In this document: positions 19,550 through 27,692 of the stretch, piece after piece
Layout: each line of letters opens with the position of its first letter
Position numbering within the stretch: the stretch's first letter is position 1
Assembly (NCBI RefSeq): GCF_003201815.1
Contig: NZ_QJKB01000001.1
Span: 992,001-1,056,000, forward strand
Length of the DNA: 64,000 nucleotides
DNA from: Undibacterium pigrum
GTDB taxonomy: Bacteria; Pseudomonadota; Gammaproteobacteria; Burkholderiales; Burkholderiaceae_D
Direction of reading: 5' to 3'
Position numbers and translations under genes: made by a program
Notes under the pieces: model-generated
What the model saw: the letters and a program-made list of their open reading frames with translations, nothing else
The model's database searches: none
What the model was told of the DNA's origin: nothing

Positions 19550-19634
19550 CAGCCCAACTTGCCGCATCTGTGATAATTTCCTGAAGAATCAGGGGCTTAA
19601 GTCAGAATGCGAGCCTGTTCAACTTGAATATCAT

Positions 19635-20192
19635 TTACTTTTTATTCACATCTTCTGGATTGAAGGGGAAGACATTGAACATGTTTTTTGCCTGGCTTTG
19701 CATCTGCTCTTGCATTTGCACAAACAAATTCTTGCTCTGTTCTATGTAATTGCCCATCATGCCTTGCATCATCGGGCCCTGTACATTCATGAACTGCGTC
19801 CACATTTCAGGGCTGAAAGGCTTACCTTCATAGATGCCCTTGGAATTTTCGGCCAGCTTGTTCTGGATATCGATAAAGGCCTGGACGTTTTTTTCCAGGT
19901 AATTGCCCATCATGCCCTGCATGGCATGGCCATAGTAACGAATGATTTGTGACAAAACGACACTGGAGAACATTGGCGAACCGCCGGCTTCTTCTTCCAG
20001 AATGATTTGCAACAATATGCTGCGTGTCAAATCCTCGCCCGTTTTTGCATCGACTACAGCGAAATCATCGTTTTCCAATACAAACTGCTTGACGTCCACC
20101 AGCGTGATATAGCTGCTGGTTTGCGTGTCATACAGACGACGGTTAGGATATTTCTTGATCAGATGCTGTGATGATTTTTTTGCGCTATTCAT
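19635..20192 (-). CDS. phaR: Polyhydroxyalkanoate synthesis regulator PhaR
   Basis: 185-residue PHA-responsive repressor. The N-terminal PHB-accumulation regulatory DNA-binding domain is marked by LIKKYPNRRLYDTQTSSYITL. A region follows with two copies of MQGMMGNY (residues 91-98 and 142-149), each followed by an amphipathic helix. PhaR of this family binds PHB and its own and phasin promoters, and leaves DNA when granules form. That is family knowledge. It follows phaC and phaB but is separated from phaB by 301 bp containing two palindromes, so it may have its own autoregulated promoter. Confidence 0.93.
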   Translation of the reverse strand: MNSAKKSSQHLIKKYPNRRLYDTQTSSYITLVDVKQFVLENDDFAVVDAKTGEDLTRSILLQIILEEEAGGSPMFSSVVLSQIIRYYGHAMQGMMGNYLEKNVQAFIDIQNKLAENSKGIYEGKPFSPEMWTQFMNVQGPMMQGMMGNYIEQSKNLFVQMQEQMQSQAKNMFNVFPFNPEDVNKK

Positions 20193-20267
20193 TGAGATCT
20201 CAGTTAAACACTTCGATATCCTGCTACTTTATGAGGATCACTCTTCAAAGTAGCACAGACTATTCAC

Positions 20268-20316
20268 GCAAACATGGTTTCCTGTTCTGGATTAGCCAAA
20301 ACAGCCAGCCATGTTT
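20268..20316. repeat. Inverted repeat with nested hairpin upstream of phaR
   Basis: CAAACATGG (20268-20276) and CCATGTTTG (20308-20316) bracket an inner short pairing (CTGTT...AACAG). A T-rich run (CCCCTTTTTT) follows on the plus strand, but no plus-strand gene precedes it. It may lie in the phaR leader or help terminate stray plus-strand transcription. Confidence 0.4.
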
Positions 20317-20338
20317 GTCCCCTTTTTTATATCTTGTA

Positions 20339-20355
20339 TTTTGCAGCCTGCAAAA
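20339..20355. promoter_or_regulatory. 17-bp perfect palindrome upstream of phaR, candidate PhaR site
   Basis: TTTTGCAGCCTGCAAAA is perfectly symmetric around one base and lies about 150 bp upstream of the phaR ATG. PhaR proteins are known to bind TGC/GCA-containing sites in their own and phasin promoters, so this is a candidate operator. Confidence 0.45.
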
Positions 20356-20356
20356 G

Positions 20357-20394
20357 ATATGCCCATCGAAATCTTGCGACTCTGATGGGCATAT
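20357..20394 (-). terminator. Hairpin after phaB, candidate terminator
   Basis: An 11-bp stem, ATATGCCCATC (20357-20367) and GATGGGCATAT (20384-20394), with a 16-nt loop. On the minus strand it is followed by CTTTTGC. The T run is short, so termination may be weak. It lies about 100 bp after the phaB stop. Confidence 0.5.
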
Positions 20395-20493
20395 TTTACC
20401 GCACTGCAGAAGAAAGACAGCAATTGGGGAGGCTAAAAAGCCAATTTAAAAAATTTATTCCAATTCCTGGCAATTTCTAAGAGCTGACTGCGA

Positions 20494-21234
20494 TTAACCC
20501 ATGTGCAAACCACCGTTGATAGAGAAGTCTGAACCAGTGGCATAACCACCTTCATCAGATGCAATCCAGGCAACAATAGAGGCAATCTCTTCAGGCTCAG
20601 CAAGACGCTTGACAGGAATACCAGCCACAATTTTTTCCAGCACATCAGGACGAATCGCCTTGACCATGTCAGTACCTACATAGCCCGGGGAGACTGTATT
20701 CACAGTAACACCCTTGGTTGCCACTTCCTGTGCCAGGGCCATGGAGAAGCCATGGATACCAGCTTTAGCCGTGGAATAATTAGTCTGTCCAAACTGGCCT
20801 TTTTGACCATTAACAGAAGAAATATTGATGATACGACCCCAACCGCGGTCTACCATGCCATCGATGACTTGCTTGGTGACGTTGAACAGAGAGTTCAAAT
20901 TGGTGTCCATGACAGCATCCCAATCTGCCTTGCTCATTTTACGGAACTGACCGTCACGGGTAATACCAGCATTATTAACCAGCACATCCACTTCACCAAT
21001 CTCTGCCCTGACCTTTTCAAAGGCTGCCTTGGTCGACTCCCAATCGGAGACATTACCTTCAGAAGCATGAATATCCAGGCCTTCTGCACGCATATCTGCC
21101 AGCCATTTATCCTTGCGGGCAGAGTTCGGACCACAACCAGCAACAACTGTATAGCCATCTTTGCACAAACGTCTGCAAATTGGAGTTCCAATACCACCCA
21201 TACCACCAGTTACATAAGCAACACGTTTTGACAT
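20494..21234 (-). CDS. phaB: Acetoacetyl-CoA reductase (NADPH)
   Basis: Short-chain dehydrogenase that reduces acetoacetyl-CoA to (R)-3-hydroxybutyryl-CoA for PHB synthesis. 246 residues, exactly the PhaB length, from ATG 21234 with AGGAGAAC upstream; an upstream in-frame start at 21273 would intrude on the leader. The cofactor motif is TGGMGGIG (about 8-15), followed by NNAGITRDG. The catalytic Ser-Tyr-Lys set lies in INISSVNGQ, TNYSTAKAG (Y153, K157 by family numbering). SPGYVGTDMVKAI is the PhaB substrate-side block. It lies 43 bp after phaC. No phaA thiolase is in the window. Confidence 0.96.
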   Translation of the reverse strand: MSKRVAYVTGGMGGIGTPICRRLCKDGYTVVAGCGPNSARKDKWLADMRAEGLDIHASEGNVSDWESTKAAFEKVRAEIGEVDVLVNNAGITRDGQFRKMSKADWDAVMDTNLNSLFNVTKQVIDGMVDRGWGRIINISSVNGQKGQFGQTNYSTAKAGIHGFSMALAQEVATKGVTVNTVSPGYVGTDMVKAIRPDVLEKIVAGIPVKRLAEPEEIASIVAWIASDEGGYATGSDFSINGGLHMG

Positions 21235-21277
21235 ATTTGTTCTCCTAATTGAAATTTTATTACTAAACAACAAACCT

Positions 21278-22996
21278 TCAATCTGCTCTTACCTTCACGT
21301 AACGCCCTGGTGCAGCCTCAATCGCCGGGAAGTCTGCATTACCAGGATTCGTTGGTATTTTTACCATCTTACCACCATGTTCAGCCAAAAAGGCTGACCA
21401 TTCTGGCCACCAGCTACCTGGGTGTTCGGTAGCGCCTGCCAGCCAACTTTCTGAATCCAGACCGGCTTGCTCATTGGTCCAGTAACTTCTTTTTTTCTTG
21501 GCTGGAGGATTGACCACGCCAGCGATGTGTCCTGAAGCCCCCAGCACAAAACGATTCCTGTTTTTATGACGAGGATTCAACAAAGCCGTGGAAGCATAAG
21601 CTGCCTGCCAAGGCACGATATGATCTTCACGCGAACCATAGACAAAGCAAGGTGCGTCAATTTTGCCCAGATCAACCTTGCTGCCCGCGACGGTCAATGC
21701 ACCTGGCTGCTTGAGTTTGTTTTCCAGGTAGGTGTTGCGCAAATACCAGCAAAACATGGGGCCGGGCAAATTGGTGCTGTCGGCATTCCAGTACAAAAGA
21801 TCAAACGGTGGCGGTGCTTCGCCCTTGAGGTAATTTGACTGCACATAATTCCAGACCAGGTCATTCGCCCTCAGGCTGGAGAAAGTGCTGGCCAGGTCTT
21901 TACCCGGCAAAATGCCACGACGACCTATGGTTTGCTCACGCATCTTGACTTGCATTTCATCGACAAACACGTCGAGTACGCCAGTCTGGGTAAAGTCGAG
22001 CAAGGTAGTCAGCAAAGTCAGGCTACTGGCAGGATGTTCGCCACGCGCCGCCAATACTGACAAGGCAGTAGAAACAATAGTGCCGCCTACGCAAAAGCCA
22101 AAAGTGTTGATCTTGTCCTGTTTGCTGATTTTTTGTACGACCTTGATTGCCTGTATGGCACCATCTTCGATATAGTCATTCCAACTGACTTCAGCCATGC
22201 TTTCATCAGGGTTGGCCCAGGACACCAGGAAAACCGTGTGTCCCTGGTCGACGGCATAACGCACGACTGAATTCTCAGGCTGCAAATCGAGGATATAGAA
22301 TTTGTTGATACAAGGCGGCACCATCAACAGAGGGCGTTGATGCACGGTCTTGGTGGTGGGTTGATATTGAATCAGCTGGAACAAATGGTTTTCATACACC
22401 ACGGTACCGGCTGAAGTGGCAACATTTTTACCTACTTCAAAAGCTGACTCATCTGTTTGAGAGATACGGCCTTTTTGCATGTCGGCCAGCATTTGAGTAA
22501 TGCCTTTGGCCAGGCTCTCGCCTTTACTCTCTATCAGCTTGCTTTGTGCTTCGGGATTGGTGACCAGGAAATTGGCTGGCGACATGGCATCAATCATTTG
22601 CTGCACTGCAAAACCGATTTTCTGTTTTGTCTTGGTTGGGGCCTGCACAGACTCTGCCATGGCCATCAAAAAGCGTGCATTCAGCAAATAAGATGCTGCA
22701 CTATAAGAGTGCATTGCATGGTTATGCCAGTCTGGAGCAGAAAAACGCCTGTCATTGAGATCAGGGATTTTGGATACGGCAAAGTCTTGCCATAGCTTGC
22801 CAAACTCTTGCATATACTCCGTTTGCAAGCGCGTCATGGTGGCGGGATCTATCTGCGCCCCAAGGCCCTTCAGCATGTCCGCTGCTGGCATGGGGTTCAT
22901 TGCTTCGGCAGGCTTCATCCACTCCTGCCATTTATCTTGATTCACTAGCTGTGACATCCACTCGGAGTACATAGCTTGAGGATCGAAAGTCTTCAT
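21278..22996 (-). CDS. phaC: Class I poly(3-hydroxyalkanoate) synthase
   Basis: Polymerises 3-hydroxyacyl-CoA at the PHA granule surface. 572 residues, class I length. The lipase-like box GFCVGG gives the nucleophile C302. The other triad members are D458 in YGSREDHIVPW and H487 in GASGHIAGVVNP. The conserved NPRHKNRNRF and the C-terminal PGRYVKVRAD are present. A strong AGGAGG lies 6 nt before the ATG. It is the first gene of phaC-phaB. The 133-bp divergent gap to the next gene holds the likely promoter, including TTTCGAAA, with no clear operator. Confidence 0.97.
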   Translation of the reverse strand: MKTFDPQAMYSEWMSQLVNQDKWQEWMKPAEAMNPMPAADMLKGLGAQIDPATMTRLQTEYMQEFGKLWQDFAVSKIPDLNDRRFSAPDWHNHAMHSYSAASYLLNARFLMAMAESVQAPTKTKQKIGFAVQQMIDAMSPANFLVTNPEAQSKLIESKGESLAKGITQMLADMQKGRISQTDESAFEVGKNVATSAGTVVYENHLFQLIQYQPTTKTVHQRPLLMVPPCINKFYILDLQPENSVVRYAVDQGHTVFLVSWANPDESMAEVSWNDYIEDGAIQAIKVVQKISKQDKINTFGFCVGGTIVSTALSVLAARGEHPASSLTLLTTLLDFTQTGVLDVFVDEMQVKMREQTIGRRGILPGKDLASTFSSLRANDLVWNYVQSNYLKGEAPPPFDLLYWNADSTNLPGPMFCWYLRNTYLENKLKQPGALTVAGSKVDLGKIDAPCFVYGSREDHIVPWQAAYASTALLNPRHKNRNRFVLGASGHIAGVVNPPAKKKRSYWTNEQAGLDSESWLAGATEHPGSWWPEWSAFLAEHGGKMVKIPTNPGNADFPAIEAAPGRYVKVRAD

Positions 22997-23129
22997 GCGT
23001 GCCTCCTGATTTTCGCGTATCGTTTCGAAATAATTTTAAGCTTTCTTTCCCTGATTAATGAAGCCGCAATACCATTCCCGTTATTGCAAATGCCCACCCA
23101 ATACTCACAATAATAAAATAAGGTTTTTT

Positions 23130-23375
23130 ATGTATATCGTCGCAATCGCCTGGATTTATGTCGTACTGATGATGTCAATCACAGAGCACTCTGTCATTGC
23201 GGGCATCATGACTTTCCTGCTGTATTGCGTTTTTCCTTTAACAATAGTTTTATACCTGATGCGCACACCACAGCGCAAGCGTGAACAACGGGAAAAACAA
23301 GCTGCACTGCAAAAACAATCTGAAACTTCCGCAATTTCAAGCGAGCATCCGCAAGCCGAAACCAAAGCAGATTGA
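23130..23375 (+). CDS. Small membrane protein, unknown function
   Basis: 81 residues from the ATG at 23130, preceded by AAGG; an in-frame ATG at 23058 would add a polar 24-residue leader and seems less likely. Two hydrophobic helices (about 1-18 and 24-45) are followed by a basic stretch RTPQRKREQREKQ and a Gln/Glu/Ser-rich cytoplasmic tail. No known domain recognised. It is divergent from phaC and converges closely (13 bp) with pgeF. Confidence 0.7.
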   Translation: MYIVAIAWIYVVLMMSITEHSVIAGIMTFLLYCVFPLTIVLYLMRTPQRKREQREKQAALQKQSETSAISSEHPQAETKAD

Positions 23376-23388
23376 TCCCGGCATCCTG

Positions 23389-24201
23389 TTAATCCGGTGC
23401 TATCCAGATCAGGCTGGCCATTCTTCCGCTGATACCATCGCGGCGGTAAGAATAGAACTCAGTCACTTCACTTACTGTACAGCGATCACCACCTGACACT
23501 TGCTCAACACCGATGTCATTTAGCAATTTTCTTGCCAGCCCGTAGAGATCGGCCAGATACTTTTCCGATCCATCCCGACTGGCTTTCGCTTTAAAATAAA
23601 TCTGCACATCAGGAACTTGCGCAGCAAAAGCATCGAGTACATCACGCCCTACTTCAAATTCTTGCGGCCCTATGGCTGGCCCAAGCCAGGCAATGATCTC
23701 CTGTGCACCCCTGGCACGCATGGCTGCTACGGTATGTTGCAACACCCCTGATGCCAGACCACGCCAGCCGGCATGTGCTGCAGCAACCACTTTGCCAGAA
23801 ATATCTGCAAATAAAACCGGCAGGCAATCTGCAGTCAGCACTGCACAAACCTTACCAGGCTGCGTACTAAGCACGGCGTCACCTATATTGCTGACGCTGC
23901 CAGCAGCAAGATCATTAGCATCAAGTACTATATTGCCATGTACTTGTGATAAGAATATGACATCCGAAGGCAATTGACGATTTAATTTATCCCGATTCTG
24001 TTTTACTGCGTTGGGATTGTCGTTGACATGGTCACCGAGATTGAGACCGGCGCTGCCGCTCGCATCTCCATAGGGGCCAAGACTGGCCCCGCCATGACGG
24101 GTGGTGGTGAACGCCCGCACGGTGGCGGGCGCGTGCTGCCAGTTGGGCAACACTACCGGGAAAGAAGCAAGATCAATGATGCTCTTGCTGTCTGATTTCA
24201 T
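23389..24201 (-). CDS. pgeF: Purine nucleoside phosphorylase of the YfiH/laccase-domain family
   Basis: 270-residue multicopper-polyphenol-oxidase-like (DUF152) protein. Members cleave purine nucleosides, and E. coli PgeF/YfiH has also been linked to peptidoglycan precursor editing. Metal-site blocks are visible: SQVHGN (about 86-91), TADCLPVLF (about 124-132) and AAAHAGWRGLASG (about 141-153). Its ATG overlaps the rluD stop as ATGA, so the two are translationally coupled, an arrangement very common in proteobacteria. The annotation as laccase in older databases is not supported biochemically for this family. Confidence 0.92.
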   Translation of the reverse strand: MKSDSKSIIDLASFPVVLPNWQHAPATVRAFTTTRHGGASLGPYGDASGSAGLNLGDHVNDNPNAVKQNRDKLNRQLPSDVIFLSQVHGNIVLDANDLAAGSVSNIGDAVLSTQPGKVCAVLTADCLPVLFADISGKVVAAAHAGWRGLASGVLQHTVAAMRARGAQEIIAWLGPAIGPQEFEVGRDVLDAFAAQVPDVQIYFKAKASRDGSEKYLADLYGLARKLLNDIGVEQVSGGDRCTVSEVTEFYSYRRDGISGRMASLIWIAPD

Positions 24202-25250
24202 ACTGATTTGCTTACTAACTGTATGCCAGCCTGCAGCAGCAATGCTGCAAAATCATCAGCCAGGGGGATTTCCCATTCCACATGCTCACCTGTAGTCGGA
24301 TGCGTCAAACCCAGCTTGCGCGCCTGCAGTGCCTGACGAGGGAAGAAGCGCGCCAGATGCTGCTTGCCATACAGCGGGTCACCAACCAGCGGAAAACCCA
24401 GTGACAACATGTGCACACGAATCTGATGGGTGCGACCAGTTTCAAGTTGGCAGGCAACCAGGCTAACAGGAAATTTTTCCAGCATGCCAGCTGCTACGCG
24501 CTGGAAATGTGTCACAGCCGGTTTGGCAAGCATGCTTTGCGAGACTGCCATCTTGATGCGGTCACGCGGATGTCTGGCCATAGGTGCATCAACTGTGCCG
24601 GACAAATTGGGCGTACCCCATACCAGCGCATAGTATTCACGCTTGACTGTTCTGTCCTGCAACTGACGCACCAGCTCAGTGTGGGCGATCAGGGTTTTGG
24701 CGACGACCATCAGGCCAGAAGTATCTTTATCCAGCCTATGCACGATGCCAGCACGTGGCACGCCCAGCAAAGCAGGCCAGCGGTACAGCAAGCCATTCAG
24801 CAATGTGCCTGACCAGTTACCAGCAGCCGGGTGCACCACCATATCAGCAGGTTTATTGATGACCAGGATGTCGTCATCTTCATAAACCACGTTTAAAGGG
24901 ATGTCTTCGGGCGCATAAGCACCTTCATCGGGAGCGGCTTGCGGCTCAATAATGATTTTTTCATCACCCAGCATGGTCATTTTGCCACGACCCGGCTTGC
25001 CATCGACACTGACAAAGCCTGCTTCTATCCATTGCTGGATGCGACTTCTGGAATATTGGGGAACCAGTTTGGACAAAGTCTTGTCCAAACGCTCACCACA
25101 GGCTTCTGATGTGAGCTTTAATTCTATATTTTCGACTACCGGCGAAAAATCTTCGTCCACTTCGGTGCTATCGTTCAGCTCTTCAAATTCAGTCTCCAGG
25201 TCGGAATCTGACAAAATCACTGTAGTAGTTTGTTTCACATTTTTTGCCAT
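24198..25250 (-). CDS. rluD: 23S rRNA pseudouridine synthase RluD
   Basis: 350 residues. An N-terminal acidic leader (about 1-40, DSDLETEFEELNDSTEVDEDF region) precedes an S4 RNA-binding domain (about 50-110). The RluA-type catalytic domain follows with HRLDKDTSGLMVVAK, catalytic aspartate about D174, then GRTHQIRVHMLSLGFPLVGDPLYG. RluD, not RluA or RluC, is indicated by the S4 domain and by linkage to pgeF and bamD. It makes the helix-69 pseudouridines of the large ribosomal subunit. It is divergent from bamD with only about 40 bp between starts. Confidence 0.93.
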   Translation of the reverse strand: MAKNVKQTTTVILSDSDLETEFEELNDSTEVDEDFSPVVENIELKLTSEACGERLDKTLSKLVPQYSRSRIQQWIEAGFVSVDGKPGRGKMTMLGDEKIIIEPQAAPDEGAYAPEDIPLNVVYEDDDILVINKPADMVVHPAAGNWSGTLLNGLLYRWPALLGVPRAGIVHRLDKDTSGLMVVAKTLIAHTELVRQLQDRTVKREYYALVWGTPNLSGTVDAPMARHPRDRIKMAVSQSMLAKPAVTHFQRVAAGMLEKFPVSLVACQLETGRTHQIRVHMLSLGFPLVGDPLYGKQHLARFFPRQALQARKLGLTHPTTGEHVEWEIPLADDFAALLLQAGIQLVSKSV

Positions 25251-25260
25251 CGGCTATAAT
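25232..25260 (+). promoter_or_regulatory. bamD promoter overlapping the rluD start
   Basis: A perfect -10 TATAAT occupies 25255-25260. About 17 bp upstream the -35 region (GTTTCA/TTTCAC near 25232-25238) is a partial match. The rluD start codon (25248-25250) lies within the spacer. Transcription would begin near 25267, leaving only about 9 nt before the ATG at 25276 but about 27 nt before the ATG at 25294. Confidence 0.55.
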
Positions 25261-25293
25261 CCGTAAATTGTTTTCATGCTCACGCACAAATTT

Positions 25294-26097
25294 ATGCACA
25301 TTAAATCTTTGAAATTGCTGGTTCTGGCTGTTGCCGCGTCCTTAAGTTTAAGCGGCTGCGGGGTGTTTGGCGAAAAGGGCGATGAGACCAGAACCTGGTC
25401 AGCATCAAAATTATACGCTGAAGCAAAAGACGAAATGTCTAGTGGGAGCTATGAAAGAGCAATTCAGTACTTTGAAAAACTGGAATCACGCTTCCCTTTT
25501 GGTACGTACGCACAACAAGCACAAATGGAAACTGCCTACGCTTATTACAAGCAAGGCGATCAAGCCCAGGCATTGGCGGCAGTTGAACGCTTCATCAAGC
25601 TGCATCCAAATCATAGCCATGTAGACTATATGTACTACTTGCGCGGCGTTATCAACTTCAACGACCAGGTCGGTTTGTTGAATTTCCTTGCCAATCAGGA
25701 TATTACAGAACGCGATCCAAAAGCGTCCCGCGATTCTTTTGACGCTTTCAAACAACTGGCAATCCAGTTCCCAGACAGCAAGTATACGCCAGACGCGATC
25801 TTGCGCATGAAATATCTGGTAAATGCCCTGGCGCAATATGATGTGCACGTAGCACGCTACTACCTGCGTCGTGGTGCTTATCTGGCATCTGCCAACCGTG
25901 CCCAGGCTGCCATCAAGGAATATCCGGATGCCCCTTCCATTGAAGAAGCAATGTTCATCCTGATACGCTCTTACGATGCCATGGGCATGACTGAGCTGCG
26001 TGATGATGCCAACCGTGTGTTCTTGCAAAACTTCCCAAAAAGTGACTTCCTGGCAGGTAAAGGCAAGTCTGGCGGCGCCTGGTGGAAATTCTGGTAG
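25294..26097 (+). CDS. bamD: Outer membrane protein assembly lipoprotein BamD
   Basis: Essential lipoprotein partner of BamA in outer-membrane protein insertion. From ATG 25294 it has 267 residues, with a lipoprotein signal whose lipobox LSGC gives the acylated Cys at residue 22. Five TPR-like repeats follow (AKDEMSSGSYERAIQYFEKLE, AYAYYKQGDQAQALAAVERFI and similar). The conserved Bam motifs YTPDAILRMKYLVN and NRAQAAIKEYPDAPSIEEAM are present. An in-frame ATG at 25276 adds six residues; I prefer 25294 because the predicted transcript start leaves almost no leader for 25276. Neither start has a Shine-Dalgarno sequence. Confidence 0.94.
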   Translation: MHIKSLKLLVLAVAASLSLSGCGVFGEKGDETRTWSASKLYAEAKDEMSSGSYERAIQYFEKLESRFPFGTYAQQAQMETAYAYYKQGDQAQALAAVERFIKLHPNHSHVDYMYYLRGVINFNDQVGLLNFLANQDITERDPKASRDSFDAFKQLAIQFPDSKYTPDAILRMKYLVNALAQYDVHVARYYLRRGAYLASANRAQAAIKEYPDAPSIEEAMFILIRSYDAMGMTELRDDANRVFLQNFPKSDFLAGKGKSGGAWWKFW

Positions 26098-26103
26098 GAC
26101 GGT

Positions 26104-26154
26104 AAACCAATATATCCACCAGAAACCTGATGCTCTGGTGGATATTGGTTTTTA
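26104..26154. terminator. Bidirectional terminator between bamD and yaaA
   Basis: Long inverted repeat: AACCAATAT...CCACCAGA pairs with TCTGGTGG...ATATTGGTT with a two-base bulge and a loop of about 10 nt, with T-rich ends on both sides. It closes bamD and the convergent yaaA. Confidence 0.85.
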
Positions 26155-26155
26155 G

Positions 26156-26932
26156 CTAGTCTTCCATCTTTCGGCGGAATACCCAGTTAAATTTGGTCGA
26201 TTCTTCTTCGCAATAGGCATACCCTTCTTCGGCAAAGGCTTTCAGGTTCTCGGCCCTGCGTATGCCATGCTGCGCGCTATATTTAGCCATCAAGCCTCTC
26301 GCACGCTTGGCATAGAAAGAAATGATCTTATATTGACCATTTTTCCAATCCTGAAACACTGGAGAGATCACTGGCACGCCTAATAAAGCGGGTTTGACGG
26401 CTTTAAAGTATTCGTCGGAAGCCAGATTCACCAAAGTTTTTGCCTTTTGTTGCTGAATAACATCACTCAGCAATAAACTTATTTTATCGCCCCAAAAGGC
26501 ATATAAATTTTTACCGTGGGCATTATCGAGCCTGGTTCCCATTTCCAGGCGATATGCCTGCAAGGCATCCAGCGGACGCAATAAGCCGTATAAACCAGAC
26601 AAAATACGTAGATGATTTTGCAGGTATTTTATCTGTGCTGTGGTCAGACTGGTAACGTCCAAGCCTTCATAGACATCGCCATTGAAAGCAAAAACCGCCT
26701 GTTTGCTATTCAATGGAGTAGCTTCTGCCTGCCAATCAGCAAAACGTTGAACATTCAGTTGCGCCAGGGCCGGGGAAATATCCATGAGCTCAGCCAATTG
26801 ATCTGGCTTATAAGTTCTAGCGATGCCTATCAACTCTTCGGCTTCATCCAGAAAATGAGGCGTGGTGACAGTTCTGGCCTTTACGGCTGTGTCAAAGTCA
26901 AGACTCTTGGCCGGAGATAATACAATGAGCAT
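26156..26932 (-). CDS. yaaA: Peroxide stress protein YaaA (UPF0246)
   Basis: 258 residues matching the YaaA family from end to end: LIVLSPAKSLDF at the N-terminus, FNGDVYEGLDV, LRILSGLYGLLRPLDALQAYRLEMGT and FYAKRARGLMAKY. In E. coli YaaA lowers free intracellular iron during hydrogen peroxide stress and can bind DNA. That role is known for the family and is not shown here. It is divergent from the PIN protein gene, with 13 bp between their first starts. Confidence 0.94.
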   Translation of the reverse strand: MLIVLSPAKSLDFDTAVKARTVTTPHFLDEAEELIGIARTYKPDQLAELMDISPALAQLNVQRFADWQAEATPLNSKQAVFAFNGDVYEGLDVTSLTTAQIKYLQNHLRILSGLYGLLRPLDALQAYRLEMGTRLDNAHGKNLYAFWGDKISLLLSDVIQQQKAKTLVNLASDEYFKAVKPALLGVPVISPVFQDWKNGQYKIISFYAKRARGLMAKYSAQHGIRRAENLKAFAEEGYAYCEEESTKFNWVFRRKMED

Positions 26933-26945
26933 AAATTGAATTTAA

Positions 26946-27437
26946 ATGACAAAAATGACCGCCATCATACCTAAGCGCGTAGTGATTGACACTAATGTAT
27001 GCCTTGATTTATTCGTTTTCAAAGACCCGAGATGGTCGGTTTTACTTGAAGAACTCGGCAATGGAGCAATACACGCCATCACCCGTAATGACTGCAGGGA
27101 TGAATGGCTGGCAGTGCTCAACTACCCTCACCTGTCTGCCAGACACGACAGTGCAGAGCTTGTGACTGCCGTGTTTGATCGCCATATTACTTGCATCACT
27201 CCTGCAGAAACCTCTTCGTACAAACTACCCATTTGTAGCGACAAGGATGACCAGAAATTCCTGGAAATTGCACGCGATACTCAGGCTGAGGTATTAATCA
27301 CCAAAGACAAGGCATTACTCAAGCTGGCCAGAAAAATCCGGCAGGCAGGCATGTTCAGAATTGAGACACCAGAACAATTTTTGAAAACTTACGTAAAAGA
27401 ATGTGACAAAACTGCATCGGGACCAACAAAAGAATGA
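26946..27437 (+). CDS. PIN-domain protein, putative toxin without visible antitoxin
   Basis: 163 residues with a PIN ribonuclease fold. The acidic metal-binding residues appear in VVIDTNVCLDLF (first Asp about 14), EW in RNDCRDEWLAVL, and SDKDDQKFLEIARDTQAEVLITKDKALLKL (Asp pair near 99-100 and Asp near 118). This matches the PIN family described as putative toxin-antitoxin toxin components. No small antitoxin-like ORF lies upstream (yaaA is divergent) or downstream (255 bp non-coding, then cheZ). An in-frame ATG three codons further on is an alternative start. Confidence 0.82.
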   Translation: MTKMTAIIPKRVVIDTNVCLDLFVFKDPRWSVLLEELGNGAIHAITRNDCRDEWLAVLNYPHLSARHDSAELVTAVFDRHITCITPAETSSYKLPICSDKDDQKFLEIARDTQAEVLITKDKALLKLARKIRQAGMFRIETPEQFLKTYVKECDKTASGPTKE

Positions 27438-27528
27438 CAAATTTTATTACTCTGAGTTATTCTTCGGTAATGTCCTGCTACTATGAACAAGAGTAAAAAG
27501 CAGTCTTGTTTGTACATGAAATTTACAC

Positions 27529-27553
27529 CCTAACTTATAGAAAATAAGTTAGG
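27529..27553. repeat. 10-bp perfect hairpin in the cheZ leader
   Basis: CCTAACTTAT and ATAAGTTAGG are separated by AGAAA, about 140 bp upstream of cheZ. It lacks a T run, so it is a poor terminator for the PIN gene. It could be an operator. The remaining part of the 255-bp gap shows nothing further that I can support. Confidence 0.4.
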
Positions 27554-27692
27554 CAAATGAACGGAGCCCATGCGGAAACTTAGTATCTGAATGGCAGCAA
27601 CACTCAGATCATTTCTGCATACTCTCGCTGACACACCATGACATTTGTGAAGCTTACACAATGATCAATGCGATTATGGAGAACCAAGGACT

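Noticed and set aside
23389..24201. Laccase / copper polyphenol oxidase call for pgeF
   Set aside because: The family name laccase-domain is historical. Motifs match purine nucleoside phosphorylases of the YfiH type.
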